The notes beneath the pieces were generated by a model. That model saw only the letters and a list, made by a program, of their open reading frames with translations. It had not been told where the DNA came from and did not search any database. A stretch of 64,000 nucleotides of DNA from the NCBI RefSeq assembly GCF_019112545.1, contig NW_025064957.1:31314-95313 (forward strand), written 5' to 3'. Source of the DNA: Guyanagaster necrorhizus (taxonomy: Eukaryota > Basidiomycota > Agaricomycetes > Agaricales > Physalacriaceae). The position numbers were made by a program, and so were the translations under genes. Positions 1 to 12,300 of the stretch are shown here, one piece after another (within the stretch, counting starts at the first letter, position 1; each line of letters opens with the position of its first letter).

Positions 1-2403
1 TGAATCCTGTCAAAGTGGCAGGGGTAACTGAATGGCCAGAACTGACAAAGAAGAAGGAACTGCAATCTTTCCTTGGATTCACCAACTTCTACCAACAATT
101 TATCCAGGATTACAGCAAAATAGTCTGACCTATGATGCAATTAACTGAGAATTCCTCATGGACTTGGAGAATTTTCCAACAGGCAGCATTTAATGACCTT
201 AAATGCTGACTAGCCAAAGACATCATTCTGGCTATACCAAGTCAGGATGGAAGGTTCAGGGTAGAGGCCAACTCTAGTGAAGATGCTATTGGAGCTGTAC
301 TCTCACAGGAACAGGATGGCAGATGGCAACCCATCATCTTTATGTCAAAGGCACTCACAGTAACCAAGTGCAACTATGAGATCTATGACAAAGAACTCCT
401 TGCCATAATACTCACCCTTGCCAAATAGTGGCATTATCTCATTGGAGCTAATCAAACCTTTGAGATCTGAACCGATTATCAGAATCTCTGATATTTCCAA
501 CAACCTCAAAAACTTAATCGCAGACAAGCCAGATGGGTTATGGAACTATCCGAGTATGAATATATGCTGCACCACAAAGCTGGCACAGCAAACAAGAAGG
601 CTGATTTCCTCAGCCACAGAGCAGATCACAATCAAAGAGGAGATGACAACAAGGAGGTTGTTTTATTACAACCAGAACACTTCTGGGCAATGATCATGCC
701 AATGGAAGAAGTGATGCATGAATGCATCAAGAGCACCACTTGGGACCCCCATAAGTGGAATCAAAGGATTGCTCCATCACTCAATCATGAGCAGGGACTG
801 AAAAAAGAAGGAGGAATGATCTGCTATGATGGGCAGATCTATATCTCAAGAGATCAGGGACTATGAGGTGACATTATTGCCACCTGTCATGATCATGCGA
901 CCACCAGACACCCAGGGATTGCTAAAACAAAGGAATTAGTCTTGAGAGAATATTGGTGGCCAAAAATGAATCATGATATCACCCAATATGTCAAAGCTTG
1001 TGAAGTTTGCCAGTGAGGCAAGACTTCAACACAATCCAGGGCAGCTCCACTCCACTCAAATGAGGTCCCTTCATCACCATGGACCTACATCTCAGTGGAT
1101 ATGATAACCAGACTTCCTGAAAGTGATGGCTATGATGTAATCATCATCATAGTCAATCACTTCTTGAAGGCAATCATTTCAATCACCTGCTCAACAGAAC
1201 TCATATCTGAGGGATGGGCAAAAATACTATGGGATGAGGTATATGCAAAATACGGCATGCCTCAAGTAGTAATTTCAGACAGAGAATCACAATTCATCTC
1301 CAAATTCTTGGATGACTTATATCGACTCCTCAACATCAAACAAAATGCTTCAACAGCATATCACCCACAGACAGATGGCCAAACAGAATGGGCTAATCAG
1401 AAAATTGAAAAGTATCTTAGACTTTTTGTCAACTACCAACAAGATGACTGGACAGAATGGCTAGCACTAGCAGCATTCCAACACAATAACAGAATTCACT
1501 CAGCAACAGAAAAAACACCATTCTTCATGAACTATGGATGAAACCCACCAGTTGCACAAATGGGGTGCATTCACACAACTACACCAGCTTCAATGGACTT
1601 TGCAACAACAATGGCAAAGATCCATGAGGAAACCAAGGCAGCACTTAAAAAGACTGCAATGGCAATGAAAAAGCAATATGACAAACATCGGTGGCCAGCA
1701 CATCAATATTCAACTAATAACAAAGTTTGGTTGGATACAACAAATCTCCACCTACCAAGGCCAAAGCAGAAGCTTGCAGACAAATGGATGGGATCATTCA
1801 AAGTCATTGCCAAAATTGGCAATTCCACATATAAGTTGCAGTTATCTGCAACTTAGAAAATTTATAATGTTTTTAATGAAACATTGTTGACACCATACAT
1901 AGCACCAGCCTTCCCAAACCAAGAACAACCATCCCCACTGCCAGCAGAACTCATCAATGATGAAGAACACTACAAAATCAATGAAGTGCTAAACCATAAA
2001 ACCCAAAAGGTTAAAGCATGAGGTGGAAGCATGAAAACAACTGTTGACTACCTAGTCAGCTGAAAAGGCTACAGACCAGAATCAAATCAATGGGTCAATG
2101 AAAAATATATGAATGCAGAAGAGGCCATCTGAGACTATGAACACAGAATCAACAAGGTGGATGCAGAGGGGGTCATATTCAACATTATCCCTGATCAAAT
2201 ACATCCATCTCCAGTCAATGTCTTTATGAATCTACAAAGACATCCTACAATGGGTCCAGCAGATCAGCCATCTGAGATCAGCAGAGGACATGTAGGAATA
2301 TAAAAGGCTAACTTCAAGGAGGATGGAGATGCTGACACTGTGACTGGCCAGGATGACTTATCCTAACTTAACCATTGGAATGATGGTCTTAAGGAGAGAG
2401 TAA
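1..2403 (+). pseudogene. G4: decayed Ty3/gypsy chromovirus pol (RT end, RNase H, integrase, chromodomain)
   Basis: The window opens inside a gypsy Pol that can be aligned codon by codon with the intact copy at 60053-63577. In order it holds the end of RT ([12 protein letters not shown]), RNase H (to about 540), the zinc-binding and catalytic integrase domains (1095-1541 is open), the GPY/F region near 1780 and a chromodomain remnant near 1960-2140. Many in-frame TGA and TAG codons break it, and CG dinucleotides are almost absent. The 5' part lies outside the window. It is read as a dead copy whose 3' LTR follows directly. No function is expected. Confidence 0.88.
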
Positions 2404-2925
2404 TGTTATGATTTTTCCTATTTTCTTTTCTTTTTCTCTTTGGAAATAACCCCTATCTTTGCTTAGTCAGGGCACTTAGGCCAGCACTTAGGACTGTGAG
2501 AATGCTTAGCTCAGCAACCCAGTCAGTCATCATCTTATCACACTGCTGTGTGCTGTGAAGAGAGAGACAATGCTTCTTTTGTTCCCCAATTGCAGTGCAG
2601 TGGTAACAGCACAACAGCAAGACAACAGTCTTTGTGGAGAGCCTGGCAACAGCAGAGGTAACAGCTCTATAGCAGACAATATCTTTTGTGAACTTCTATT
2701 AAAAGCTAGATAACAGAACAGTATTTAAGTAGCACTGTTTTTGTTGTAGTAGCTTTAGCATTAAGCTAAAGTTTATTCTTCACCATCTACTCTCAAGCTC
2801 AAGCTTCTTGCCATGCCTTGAACCACTACCACTATTACCTTGTGAACTCAGTCAGTCTAACCTGAAGTGCAAGGTTTTGAACTGTTTATCACATGTTGAT
2901 AGTCATGTGGAATTTGGGCTTAACA
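2404..2925 (+). repeat. 3' LTR of G4
   Basis: It starts TGTTATG after a purine-rich tract (CTTAAGGAGAGAGTAA) and ends GGGCTTAACA, matching the termini of the other gypsy LTRs here (TGTTA...TAACA). It contains the family signature AAGCTAAAGTTTATTCTTCACC downstream of a TATTTAAG TATA-like box. CpG is almost absent. The next base belongs to another gypsy copy's protease region, so G4 was inserted inside G5. Confidence 0.85.
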
Positions 2926-3779
2926 GAAATCTTTCTTGGTCATGATTGGCTGATTTGACATAATCCACTAATCAATTAGAAAACTGGACATATTACATTC
3001 ACATGATGTCAATGCCAGAAAATTCCATTTAAATTACTGGATGCAGATCCCAAAGACCAATGGGATCAGAAAATAGAAGACAGGGAAACAATCCTCCCTA
3101 TAGATCTGCAAAGGGCCATCAATATTCATGCCATATACTACACCAATAACTTAGCAGTGAGGGCTAATGCAGGGAAAGAAGAAAAGACATTTGAAGAAAT
3201 GGTATCTGAGTGGGCATGGGATTTCTGAGACTTATTTGAGAAGGAAAGTTTCAATGAACTACCTGATTCTAAGCCTTGGGACTACACCATCAAACTCATT
3301 CCTAATGCCAATGCAAACCTTGATTGCAAGACATATCCACTAGGCAACAATGAACAGCAGGAGTTGAACAAGTTCCTCAAAGAGAACTTATCCAGTGGAA
3401 GGATTCAACTATTGAAATCACTGATGGTGTCTCCCTTCTTCTTTGTCAAAAAGAAGGATGGCAAACTCTGACCAGTACAGGATTATCAGAAGCTCAATAA
3501 GATAATGATCAAGAACTGCTATCCACTTCCTTTAATTTTAGAGTTGATGGACAAACTCTGAGATGCCAAGTACTACACCAAACTGGATGTTCAGTGGGGG
3601 TATAACAACATGCATATCAAAGAAGGTGACAAATGGAAGGCCACTTTTTAGACAAACCATGGTTTGTTTGAACTGATGGTTATGTTCTTTGGACTCACAA
3701 ATAGTGCAGTGATCATATGAGAACCAGCATACTTATCTCTAATTATACCATTGGAATGATGGTCTTAAGGAGGGGGTAA
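2926..3779 (+). pseudogene. G5: gypsy pol fragment (protease end to RT) joined to the element's 3' end
   Basis: Translation resumes in the protease-to-RT part of the same chromovirus family (FLGHDW near 2935, KKKDGKL near 3450, YYTKLDV near 3570, MFFGLTNS near 3690). Several stop codons are present. At about 3710 the RT sequence stops and the next 70 bases match the segment normally found between the chromodomain and the 3' LTR (compare 2342-2403). An internal deletion therefore removed most of RT, RNase H, integrase and chromodomain. Confidence 0.82.
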
Positions 3780-4295
3780 TATTATGATTTTTCCTATTTT
3801 CTTTTCTTTTTCTTAGAAATGACCCCTATCTTGGCTTAGTCAGGATACTAAGGCCAGTGCTTAGGACTGTGGGAAGGCTTAGTCAGCAACCCAGTTGGTC
3901 ATGATCTTATCATGCTGCTGTGTGCTGTGAAGGGAGAGACAATGCTCCTTTTGTCCTCGAACTGCAGTGCAACAGCAACAGCACAACAGCAAGACAACAG
4001 CTTTTGTGGAAAGCCTGACAACAGCAGGGGTAACAGCTCTATGATAGACAATATCTTTTGTGAATGTTTATTTATAGCTAGATAACAGAACAGTATTTAA
4101 GTAGTGCAGTTTTTGCTGTAGTAGCTCTAGCATTAAGCTAAAATTTATTCTTCACCATCTACTCTTGAGCAACTTGCAACACCTTGACTACACAACTCTA
4201 TTGACACATCAGTGAACTCTGTCAGTATAACCCAAAGTGCAAGGTTCTGAACAGTTTATCACATGTTGATAGTCATATAGAATTTGGGCTTAACA
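3780..4295 (+). repeat. 3' LTR of G5
   Basis: This sequence is closely similar to the LTR at 2404-2925 over its whole length, including the TATTTAAG box and the TAGCATTAAGCTAAA segment. It ends GGGCTTAACA. The first bases are decayed (TATTATG in place of TGTTATG). The flank at 4296 is gag sequence in the opposite orientation, so G5 lies inside G6. Confidence 0.8.
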
Positions 4296-5650
4296 ATATC
4301 AGAGATGATCTTAGTGTAGAAAGAGGGAACTCTGATCTTCAGGGCTTCTACAAGATGTTCTGTTTTCTCAAGCTTGCTGAAGTATTTGCTGGCCATATTG
4401 TCAGCCATCAGAAGTTTCTTCATTTTGTTCTTGTGAATGTCCTGTACAGCAGAATCAGTGAATTTGTTGTGTATAGCCACTTTGAAGTTGGACCAGGATG
4501 GCAGGTGGTAATACCCCCTAGTTGTAGAGTAGAGATCTATCAGCTTCATTATCCACCACTCCTTTATCTTGTTCTCAAAGTATGATGCAGCAAAAGTGAC
4601 CTAGTAGATGTCAGCTGTTAGATAAGTGATGTACATTTAGAAATATACTTTACAGTTGGTGAGAAAGCAGTCAATATCATCAGAGTGTCTCTTGAAGAGT
4701 TGAGGCTTCCTCATCAACTCTGGTTTGCACTGAATAAAAGCAGCATCAACTGCAAGGAGGCTCATTGGATTCAGATATTCACTGAACAGTGGATTGTTCC
4801 ATTCATAGAGAGGCTCAGGGAGCAAGTGTAGAGAGTGGTCATCAGCAACTGGACTTTCCACTCTCATCTCTTGCTTCTTTCTGATTTGCCTATTAGTGAT
4901 CTCAAAACTGAGCTTCTTGGCTTCAGAATCATCCTGCTCTTCTTCAGCTTGGTCATCAGGCTCATTGGCAAGTGGTTGCTTGGCAAACAGTCAACTCTCT
5001 CAGCCCTTCAGCCAGAGATATCATGAGGAAGTTGCCAATTCAGCATATGGAAATAGTCATCATGAGACCATGAGGGTGATAGATCAGATTGATGGTGCCA
5101 TATAGATAGCTTGCTTTGGTTGGACAGAGAATGTGTTTAGCATAGGTTGGACTTCAAATCATGACTGATATGTTGGTAGGTTATCTATTGGCTCTTTGGA
5201 ATAGGCCTCATTGAACAAGTAAATAACTTGTTCAGTGGTACAATACTGTAAAATATCAATTTTCTCCTGATTATCTGCTAATATATACTTCTTGCTCAGA
5301 GGAGTTATTTTTCAGATGACATTCTGTGGGATTCCTACTATTCATTCTCTGAATAGCTCATTAAATTCCTTCTGCCACTTCTGATACATCCTCTTGAAGA
5401 GCCACTCCTCATTCCACTCCTTGTTTTCCTCTTCTGGACAACCCTCAGATGGGTCAAACACTGAGAGGGCTCTCTGCACTTTCATAGTTGCTGGAGACTT
5501 ATCTTGGCTGGCTGGGTCCAGGATCAGTAGGAGACTGGTCTCAAGGTCAGAAAAGTCTGGCAACAGATTGTCTGATCTGGTCTCAGGATCCTTCTGCTGT
5601 CTTCTCCAGTTGGTCACAATATTAGTAGAACTGGTGGAGAAACTCATTGC
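4296..5650 (-). pseudogene. G6: gypsy gag remnant
   Basis: On the minus strand, segments at 4549-4259 and 4867-4637 align with the Gag of G1/G2. Examples are FKVAIHNKFTDSAVQDIHK against the FKHMLNNKFIDPAVQEVHK segment, and SDDIDCFL against SDDIDRFL. The upstream acidic part (5647-5342) has no clear counterpart. Reading frames are short and CpG is almost absent. The 3' half of this element is missing at 4295, where the plus-strand G5 LTR abuts. Confidence 0.75.
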
Positions 5651-6111
5651 TGTTATAATTTTTCTATTTTCCTCTTGCTTTAACCTCTATTTATGCTTAG
5701 TCAGGGCACTAAAGACAGCACTTAAGACTATGAAATAGGCTTAGTCATCACAACAAGGCTGAGTCTATCATTGTCTTCCAATGCAATGATGCCTCTTGAT
5801 GATAGACAACAATACTTTTGTAGGTAGTAATGACACTCAAGAATAAAGAGCACAAAGGCTCAAACAGACACAATTAGTAGTATTATATTTATCTTGATGG
5901 ATGAGTAGTATATAAGTAGGATAGCTCTTGCTGTATAACCTCAGCTTTGAGCTAAAGTTTATTTCTTACCATTCTACCTCAAGCCTCTTGTAAACAGCCT
6001 TGGAACACAATGCCATACAAACACACACAAGTGAACTTAGATGTGCTTGTATGAATACAATGCAGCATCTATTTATCATGTGTTTAGGTCACATGTCACT
6101 TGGGCTTAACA
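5651..6111 (+). repeat. Solo gypsy LTR with 5-bp target duplication
   Basis: A 461-bp LTR (TGTTATAATT...GGGCTTAACA) has no internal region beside it. It is flanked by the perfect direct repeat ATTGC (5646-5650 and 6112-6116). It carries the family segment CAGCTTTGAGCTAAAGTTTA downstream of a TATATAAG box. The flanking minus-strand sequence belongs to G6 on both sides. The simplest reading is insertion of a full element followed by LTR-LTR recombination. Confidence 0.9.
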
Positions 6112-7136
6112 ATTGCTTCTGAATAATCCAGCAACTTGGCCTCTAAGGAATCATTGGAGGGTGTCATCACTGATGTAGATAAGATCAGATCTTCTGATAC
6201 TATAGGTGAAAAGGAGAGTGTTACATGTGGTGGGGGGTGAAAAGTTGGTTCAACTGGAGACAGGCTTTGAGCTTGGCTTGTAGAAGGGTTGATGGGTTTC
6301 ATCTCAGAATATGAGTCTGAGGTGCCAGAGGTTTGTAGTATCTTCAGATAAGAGCTCAAAGTCTCTATAGTCTGAGTACTCCTGTATGAGGTGTTCTGTG
6401 TCATTAGATCAGAGTTCTCCCATTTCTTCTTGGTCCCTTTGGCTAATGCCATTACTGTTAAGGTCAAACTTGAAGAGGATCTCTGAGTTGTAAGGGCTCT
6501 GAGTTCTGGGTGCTGAGTGATAGTTGAAGTCCTGGTCAGAAGCCAATTTGATAGCATTATCAGAAAAGTCTTGAGCACAGTTTTCAATTTCATGATCAGA
6601 GAGAGCAGAGGAAGAGTCAGTAATAGTCAGAGTGTACCAGAAGCCTCTTGGGAGATTGTCAGTGAGCTCAGCTGAGACTGGAGAAAGGTGTGCTGGGATT
6701 CAATTGAAGCAGCACCTTTACTGCTCCACAGAGAGACTGTCTCAGAGTCAGAGTGGATGCTGAAAGTTGCTGAGCTGGTCAGCTTCTTCCTTTTATACCT
6801 TATCAGCAGCTTCTTGAAGCAGCTGGAGGACAGTTTCAGATATAGGCCTATTCACAGGCTTGTTGGCATTTTGGAGAGGCTCTACTGGGAGGTTGTGGAA
6901 AAGGAGGATGAGTGAGACATTTCATCTAACTTAGTATGCAGTTCAAAGGACAGTATAGTATCTAATCACTCAGATGATGACTGACTGATTTTCTTGGCAA
7001 AGATAGATAATGACAAAGAGCCTGAGCAGGGTGCTAATGACAGTGCTCAAGAGCTTGAAAAAGTTTGATGTGAGATCAGAGGTTGATAGCATTTAGTTTT
7101 CTTCACACTGATATGTATAAAAAAAGAAAAACAAGA
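6112..7136 (-). pseudogene. G6: 5' internal region (ORF0-like, decayed)
   Basis: This lies between the solo LTR and the G6 primer site on the minus strand. One stretch of 165 codons (6593-6096) is open and Ser/Thr/Pro-rich, like the variable middle of ORF0 in G1/G2, but I cannot align it with confidence. CpG is nearly absent and the remaining frames are short. Position between the 5' LTR and gag suggests it is the ORF0 region of G6. Confidence 0.5.
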
Positions 7137-7150
7137 AGCTTTGAGCTAAT
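7137..7150 (-). promoter_or_regulatory. G6 primer-binding site (self-priming type)
   Basis: On the minus strand the LTR end is followed by ATTAGCTCAAAGCT. This is the CpG-decayed form of the G1 site (TTAGCTCGAAGCT) and is complementary to the AGCTCTGAGCTAAAG-like segment of its own LTR near 7310-7325. Confidence 0.65.
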
Positions 7151-7630
7151 TGTTAGATCTGCTTGGCATGTGATCAAGACATATGATAAACTAGTGCTGT
7201 ATCAAGTTTATACAGTCATGCTAGAGTCCACTTATTGTGCAATCTGATTATGTGCATCAAGGCCATTGCAAGTTAGGCTCAAGAAGAAAAAGAGTAGTAT
7301 AGATAATCTTTAGCTCAGAGCTGGGGTTTTACAGCAAGAGCTATCCTACTTATATACATTTCTGTGAAAGATAAATATAATCCTCTACTTGTCATGCATT
7401 TCTATGCTATGGTATCATAATTTGTCTGATTATTGAGAGTGGGACAATAAGGTATTGTCTGTTGATGAGGCATCTATTGCACATCAAAGGATAATAGTGA
7501 GAGATGCCTATTGTGGTTGGATAATCATCTCATGATTGATAAGCACCTTAGATAAGATAGATGCTCTGATAAGATAAGAAAAGATAAAATAAGTAAGAAA
7601 AAGAATAAGATAAGTGAAAAAACTGTAACA
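7151..7630 (-). repeat. 5' LTR of G6
   Basis: In plus-strand reading it starts TGTTAGATC and ends CTGTAACA, 480 bp. It contains a TATATA box near 7350-7357 and the TTTAGCTCAGAGCTGGGG segment that pairs with the primer site. It is CpG-poor. The right flank is another gypsy family (G7). Confidence 0.78.
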
Positions 7631-8875
7631 GTGCTAGCCACAGATCATTGGATCCTATTTCCTACTGCTTCTGAATGGGGGTGCTGTCTTTACTCAATAC
7701 TCCACAACTTGCTATGGTATTATATCCCTATCTGTCTTAAAATATACTAGTCTTAGTAGCATATAGAATTGGTCCCATTTGAGATACTATTTTTAAGTCC
7801 AACTTGGACTTAATAATTTCCAAGGTGTGGTGCAGAACTTTTTCTCAGTTCAAACTCAACTTAGGATTTTTATCCTTATGCTGTGCTATTTTACAAAGTC
7901 TCTTTTGGACTTAGTACTGGTGACTAGCATGACTATCAGCTTAGAGCCTCAGCTATAGTTCTCTACTGGCTAAGATCCTCAGTTACTAGTGTCTTAGTGT
8001 ATTATGCAGAATTTGCAAATTATAGGGCTGAATATGTACCTAGTGTATCATTGGCCAACTTGAAATAATCTTTTATAAACATGCAGCATGTTCTATATGT
8101 TTTCAGGATGGCTCTCATATCTCCAAGTTTCTTACACATTCCCCAATTGAGGATGACTTTTATCTGTTCTGTCTCTGATTTCTGTCCTTTATAAGTACAC
8201 CAATAATCAACAACAATGATTTCTGAGACACAAAGTACAGCTTTAGATCTGAAAAGATGCCTCCACTGTACTTCATCTACTAAATAATGCAGTTAAGAAT
8301 CTGAAAGTGCTTTTAGATGAATTTTCAGATTTCTGGATTCTCTGGTATAGTCTCATATCCTCCTCCTGGTAGCTCATACCTTGTCTCTGGTCCTCTACAT
8401 CATCAATGTATAGTCTTATATATGGTAGAATCTCATCTTGCAAAATGTAGATTATATCATCATGAAATATAGAGACTGAGTTAGTCCAACCAATCAGCAA
8501 TGTAACTAGGTGGAGTGCTCCAAACAGAGTTTAGAATGTGGTGAGATCTCTGAAAGATTCTGCTAAGAATCTTTCATCATAGTCTACAAATAAATCCAGT
8601 ATTCCTTCACAAGCCCTGTCTGCAAAGTGTGCTGCTAGTTCTTTGGTAGCTGGTAGTAACTCCAAATATGCTATAGTTATTACATTCAATGGTTTCAGGC
8701 TGTGTATTAGCCACAGACTTTTACCATCTTTCTTTAAGACACAAAACCATCTGGAGCAGTATGATGAGTTAGAAGGCTTATATACTCCTGCTTCAATCTT
8801 GGTTTTGATAATTTTATATACATCCTGGTAAATCAGTACTGGGATAGAAATATTCTTAAGTATCCAGAGTATATG
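7631..8875 (-). pseudogene. G7: non-chromodomain gypsy RT/RNase H remnant (3' portion)
   Basis: This is a different Ty3/gypsy lineage from G1. On the minus strand, 8887-8531 shows KTKIEAGVYKPSNSSY, WFCVLKKDGKSL, HSLKPLN and GILDLFVDYDER. Bases 8500-8273 show GWTNSVSIFHDD and a YIDDV RT box. Decayed connection sequence runs on to 7631, where the G6 LTR cuts it. The same protein continues upstream at 16951 onward, because G1 has been inserted between the two halves (ATATG at 8871-8875 and 16946-16950). Confidence 0.8.
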
Positions 8876-9309
8876 TGTTAAGCCCAAGCATCACGTGAAC
8901 CAATACACGTGATAAACAGGCGTTCCTTCGCACTTTGAGGAATCACCTGAGTCCACTGGCATATATTCGTTCTGTGTGACCCAAGGTCAGATGTTGACTC
9001 AAGATAGAATGGTGTGTATAAACTTTAGCTCGAAGCTGGGGTATACCAGCGAGAGCTGTAGTCCTTATATACTGTATAGTCATCTGCTAATTATACTACT
9101 GCTTATTATGTGTCTCTGCATCCATTGTGCTCGTTGTCCTTGAGCGTCGCTATCGTACATAAAAGGTTGATTGTGTGTCGTCAAGCATGACCGTCATAAT
9201 GTCTTGATGGAAAGTTTTAGTTGTGCTGACTAAGCTTTCCACGATCTTGTGCCTTCTGACTCATCGTAAATAGGGGTAAAAGGAGAGAAAAAAGGAATAA
9301 ATCGTAACA
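8876..9309 (-). repeat. G1 3' LTR
   Basis: 434 bp, TGTTAAGCCC...CGTAACA in plus reading. It differs from the 5' LTR at six positions, all CpG against TpG/CpA. Confidence 0.93.
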
Positions 9310-9325
9310 TTACCCCCTGCTTAAG
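9310..9325 (-). promoter_or_regulatory. G1 polypurine tract
   Basis: The minus strand reads CTTAAGCAGGGGGTAA directly before the 3' LTR. This is the expected place for plus-strand DNA priming, and the sequence is identical in G2 (63595-63610). Confidence 0.75.
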
Positions 9326-9342
9326 ATCATCGTCCCGATGGC

Positions 9343-12300
9343 TTAATTAAGGGATAATTCATAGTCATGTATTGCTGTTTCTGCGTTCATGTATTTTTCG
9401 TTGATCCACTGGTTAGATTCTGGACCATAGCCTTTCCAACTGACCAGATAATCGACCGTCGTTGTCATGCCGCCCCCACGTGCTTTTACTTTTCGTAGTT
9501 TGTGGTTTAATACTTGATCAATTTCGTAGTGTTCTTCATCATCGATCAGATCTGGGGGCGGCGGTGGTGGACATTCCTGGTTAGGAAAGGCGGGAGCCAC
9601 ATATGGCGTTAATAGGGATTCGTTGAACATGTTGTGGATTTTCCATGTGGCCGGTAAACACAGTTTATAGGTGGATTCCCCGACTTTTGCAAGGATTGGA
9701 AAGGGTCCCGTGCGTTTGTCGGTTAATTTGCTTTTTGGCCGTGGGAGGTGGAGGTGCGTCGTATCAAGCCAGACTTTGTCGTGGATGTGATACTCATGTG
9801 CGGGCCGGCGATGTTTATCATATTGGTGTTTCATGGTTGAGGCCGCTTTCTCGAGCGCCTTTTTTGTTTCTGTGTGTATTTTTGTCATCATTGCAGCGAA
9901 ATCCATAGAGGCTGGAGTCGTTGTTTTATGGTGGCTCGTTTTTGTCAGGTTTGGGTGTCTGCCGTGGTTTACAAAGAAGGGGGTTTGGCCCGTGGCGGAA
10001 TGAACTCTGTTATTGTGTTGGAAGGCAGCGAGTGCCAACCATTCGACCCAGTCGTCTTGCCTGTAGTTGATAAATAACCGGAGGTATTTTTCAACCTCTT
10101 GGTTTGCGCATTCGGTCTGTCCATCTGTTTGTGAGTGGTACGCTGTTGACGCGTTGGGTGTTATGTTCAGTAGTTTGTATAGATCGGTGAGAAATTTGGA
10201 GACGAATTGTGGTCCGCGGTCTGAGATGACTACTTGTGGCATCCCATGTTTTGCATATACTTCGTCCCGCAGGATCTTCGCCCATCCCTCCGAGTTCAAT
10301 TCTGTCGAACATGCGATCGGGATGATCGCCTTGGAGAATCGATCAACTATGATGATGATCGCATCATAGCCGTTGCAGTCCGGTAACCCGGTGATCATAT
10401 CCACCGATATGTGAGTCCATGGCTGTGATGGTACCTCATTAGGATGTAGTGGAGCTGCCTTCGGTTGTGTGGACGCTTTCCCTCTTTGACAGGTTTCGCA
10501 TCCCTTGACGTATGCTGTGACGTCATTGGTGAGTTTGGGCCACCAATAGTCCTGTAGGACGAGTTCTTTTGTCTTGGCGATGCCTGGGTGTCCTGCCATG
10601 GCATGGTCATGGTGTATGGCGATGATGTCACTACGGAGGCCTTGGTTGCGTGGGATATAGATTCTTCCATCATAGTGTATCATCCCCTCCTTCCTTGTTA
10701 ATCCTCATTCGTGATTGAGCGAGGCGGCGATTCTTTGATCCCATTGATGCGGATCTCGAGTCGCACTTTTGATTCGTTCGTGTATCTCCTCCTCCGTGGG
10801 CATTATCATTGCCTGAAAGTGTTCGGGGCGGAGAATAATGACTCCTTCGTTGTCGTTCCCCCCTTGGTCATGATCTGCTCAGCAGGAGAGAAGGTCTGCC
10901 TTCTTGTTGGTGACCCCGGCTTTGTGATGGAGTGTGTACTCGTACTGGGCGAGCTCAGTGACCCATCAGGCTTGACAGCGGTTTAGCTTTTGAGGTTGTC
11001 GGAAATACCTGAGATTCTGGTGGTCGGTCCAGATCTCGAAGGTCTCGGCTGCTCCGATCAGGTAATGACGCCACTCTTCGAGGGCGAGCATTATTGCGAG
11101 CAGTTTCTTGTCGTAGATCTCGTAGTTCCTCTCCGTCACTGTCAATGCCTTTGAGAGAAAAGCAACAGGCCGCCATTTGTTGTCTTGTTCCTGGGACAAG
11201 ACGGCACCTATGGCCCCCTCGCTTGAGTCGGCTTCAACACGGAACCTGCCTTCTTGGGAAGGTATGGCAAGGATTATGTCCTCCACCAGTCGTCGTTTTA
11301 GGTCCTTGAAAGCGTGTTGCTGGGGTACTCCTCATCCCCAGGGGGCGTTGCTGGTGAGCTGAGTCATGGGTCGTACAATTTTACTGTAGTCCTGTATGAA
11401 CCTTCGGTAGAAATTGGTGAAGCCTAAGAAGGACTGTAACTCCTTCTTTTTGGTCAGTGTCAGCCAGTCGACTACTCCCGCAACCTTTACTGGGTCCATG
11501 CGAATGCTCCCTTCGCTAATGATTACTCCAAGGTACTCGGTCTCTAGTACCTCGAATTCGCATTTTTCCGCTTTGAGAAACAACTTGTGTTTCCTCATGA
11601 GGGCAAGTACCCGTCGGACTAGACTTCAGTGTTTCTCCTTAGTCTTGGACATGATGAGAATGTCGTCTAGGTAAATGGTAACCTTCCCGGTGGCGATGAG
11701 GTCTTTGAAGATGTCATTCATCATCCACTGAAAGGTGGCCGGGGAGTTGGTTAAGCTGAAGAACATCACCGTTGGCTCGAAGAGCCCCCAGTTAGTCCTG
11801 AAAGCTGCTTTCCATTCATCCCCTTCCTTGATCCGGACATTGTTGTACCCCCAACGTACATTGAGCTTGGTGTAATATTTGGCCCCTCGGAGTTTATCCA
11901 TCAGTTCGGAGATCAGGGGTAAGGGGTATCGGTTCTTGATTGTCATCTCGTTGAGTTTTCGGTAATCTTGGACGGGTCGGAGCTTGCCGTCCTTCTTTTT
12001 TACGAAGAAGAAGGGCGAAGCCATAGGGGATTTTGATGGTCGAATTTGCCCAGAGGACAGGTTCTCGTCAAGGAACTTGTCGAGTTCCTGTTGTTCCTGG
12101 TTACCGAGGGGGTAGGTCTTGCAGTCCAGGTTGGCATTGGCATTGGGGATCAGCTCAATGGCATGATCCCAAGGTTTCAGGCCTGGGAGCTTATCGAAAC
12201 TCTCCTTTTCGAAGAGGTCTCAGAAGTCCTGTGCCCACTCCAGTACCATCTCTTCGAATGTCTTCTCCTCCCTTCCTTCGCGTGCTTTGGCAGCTAGGTT

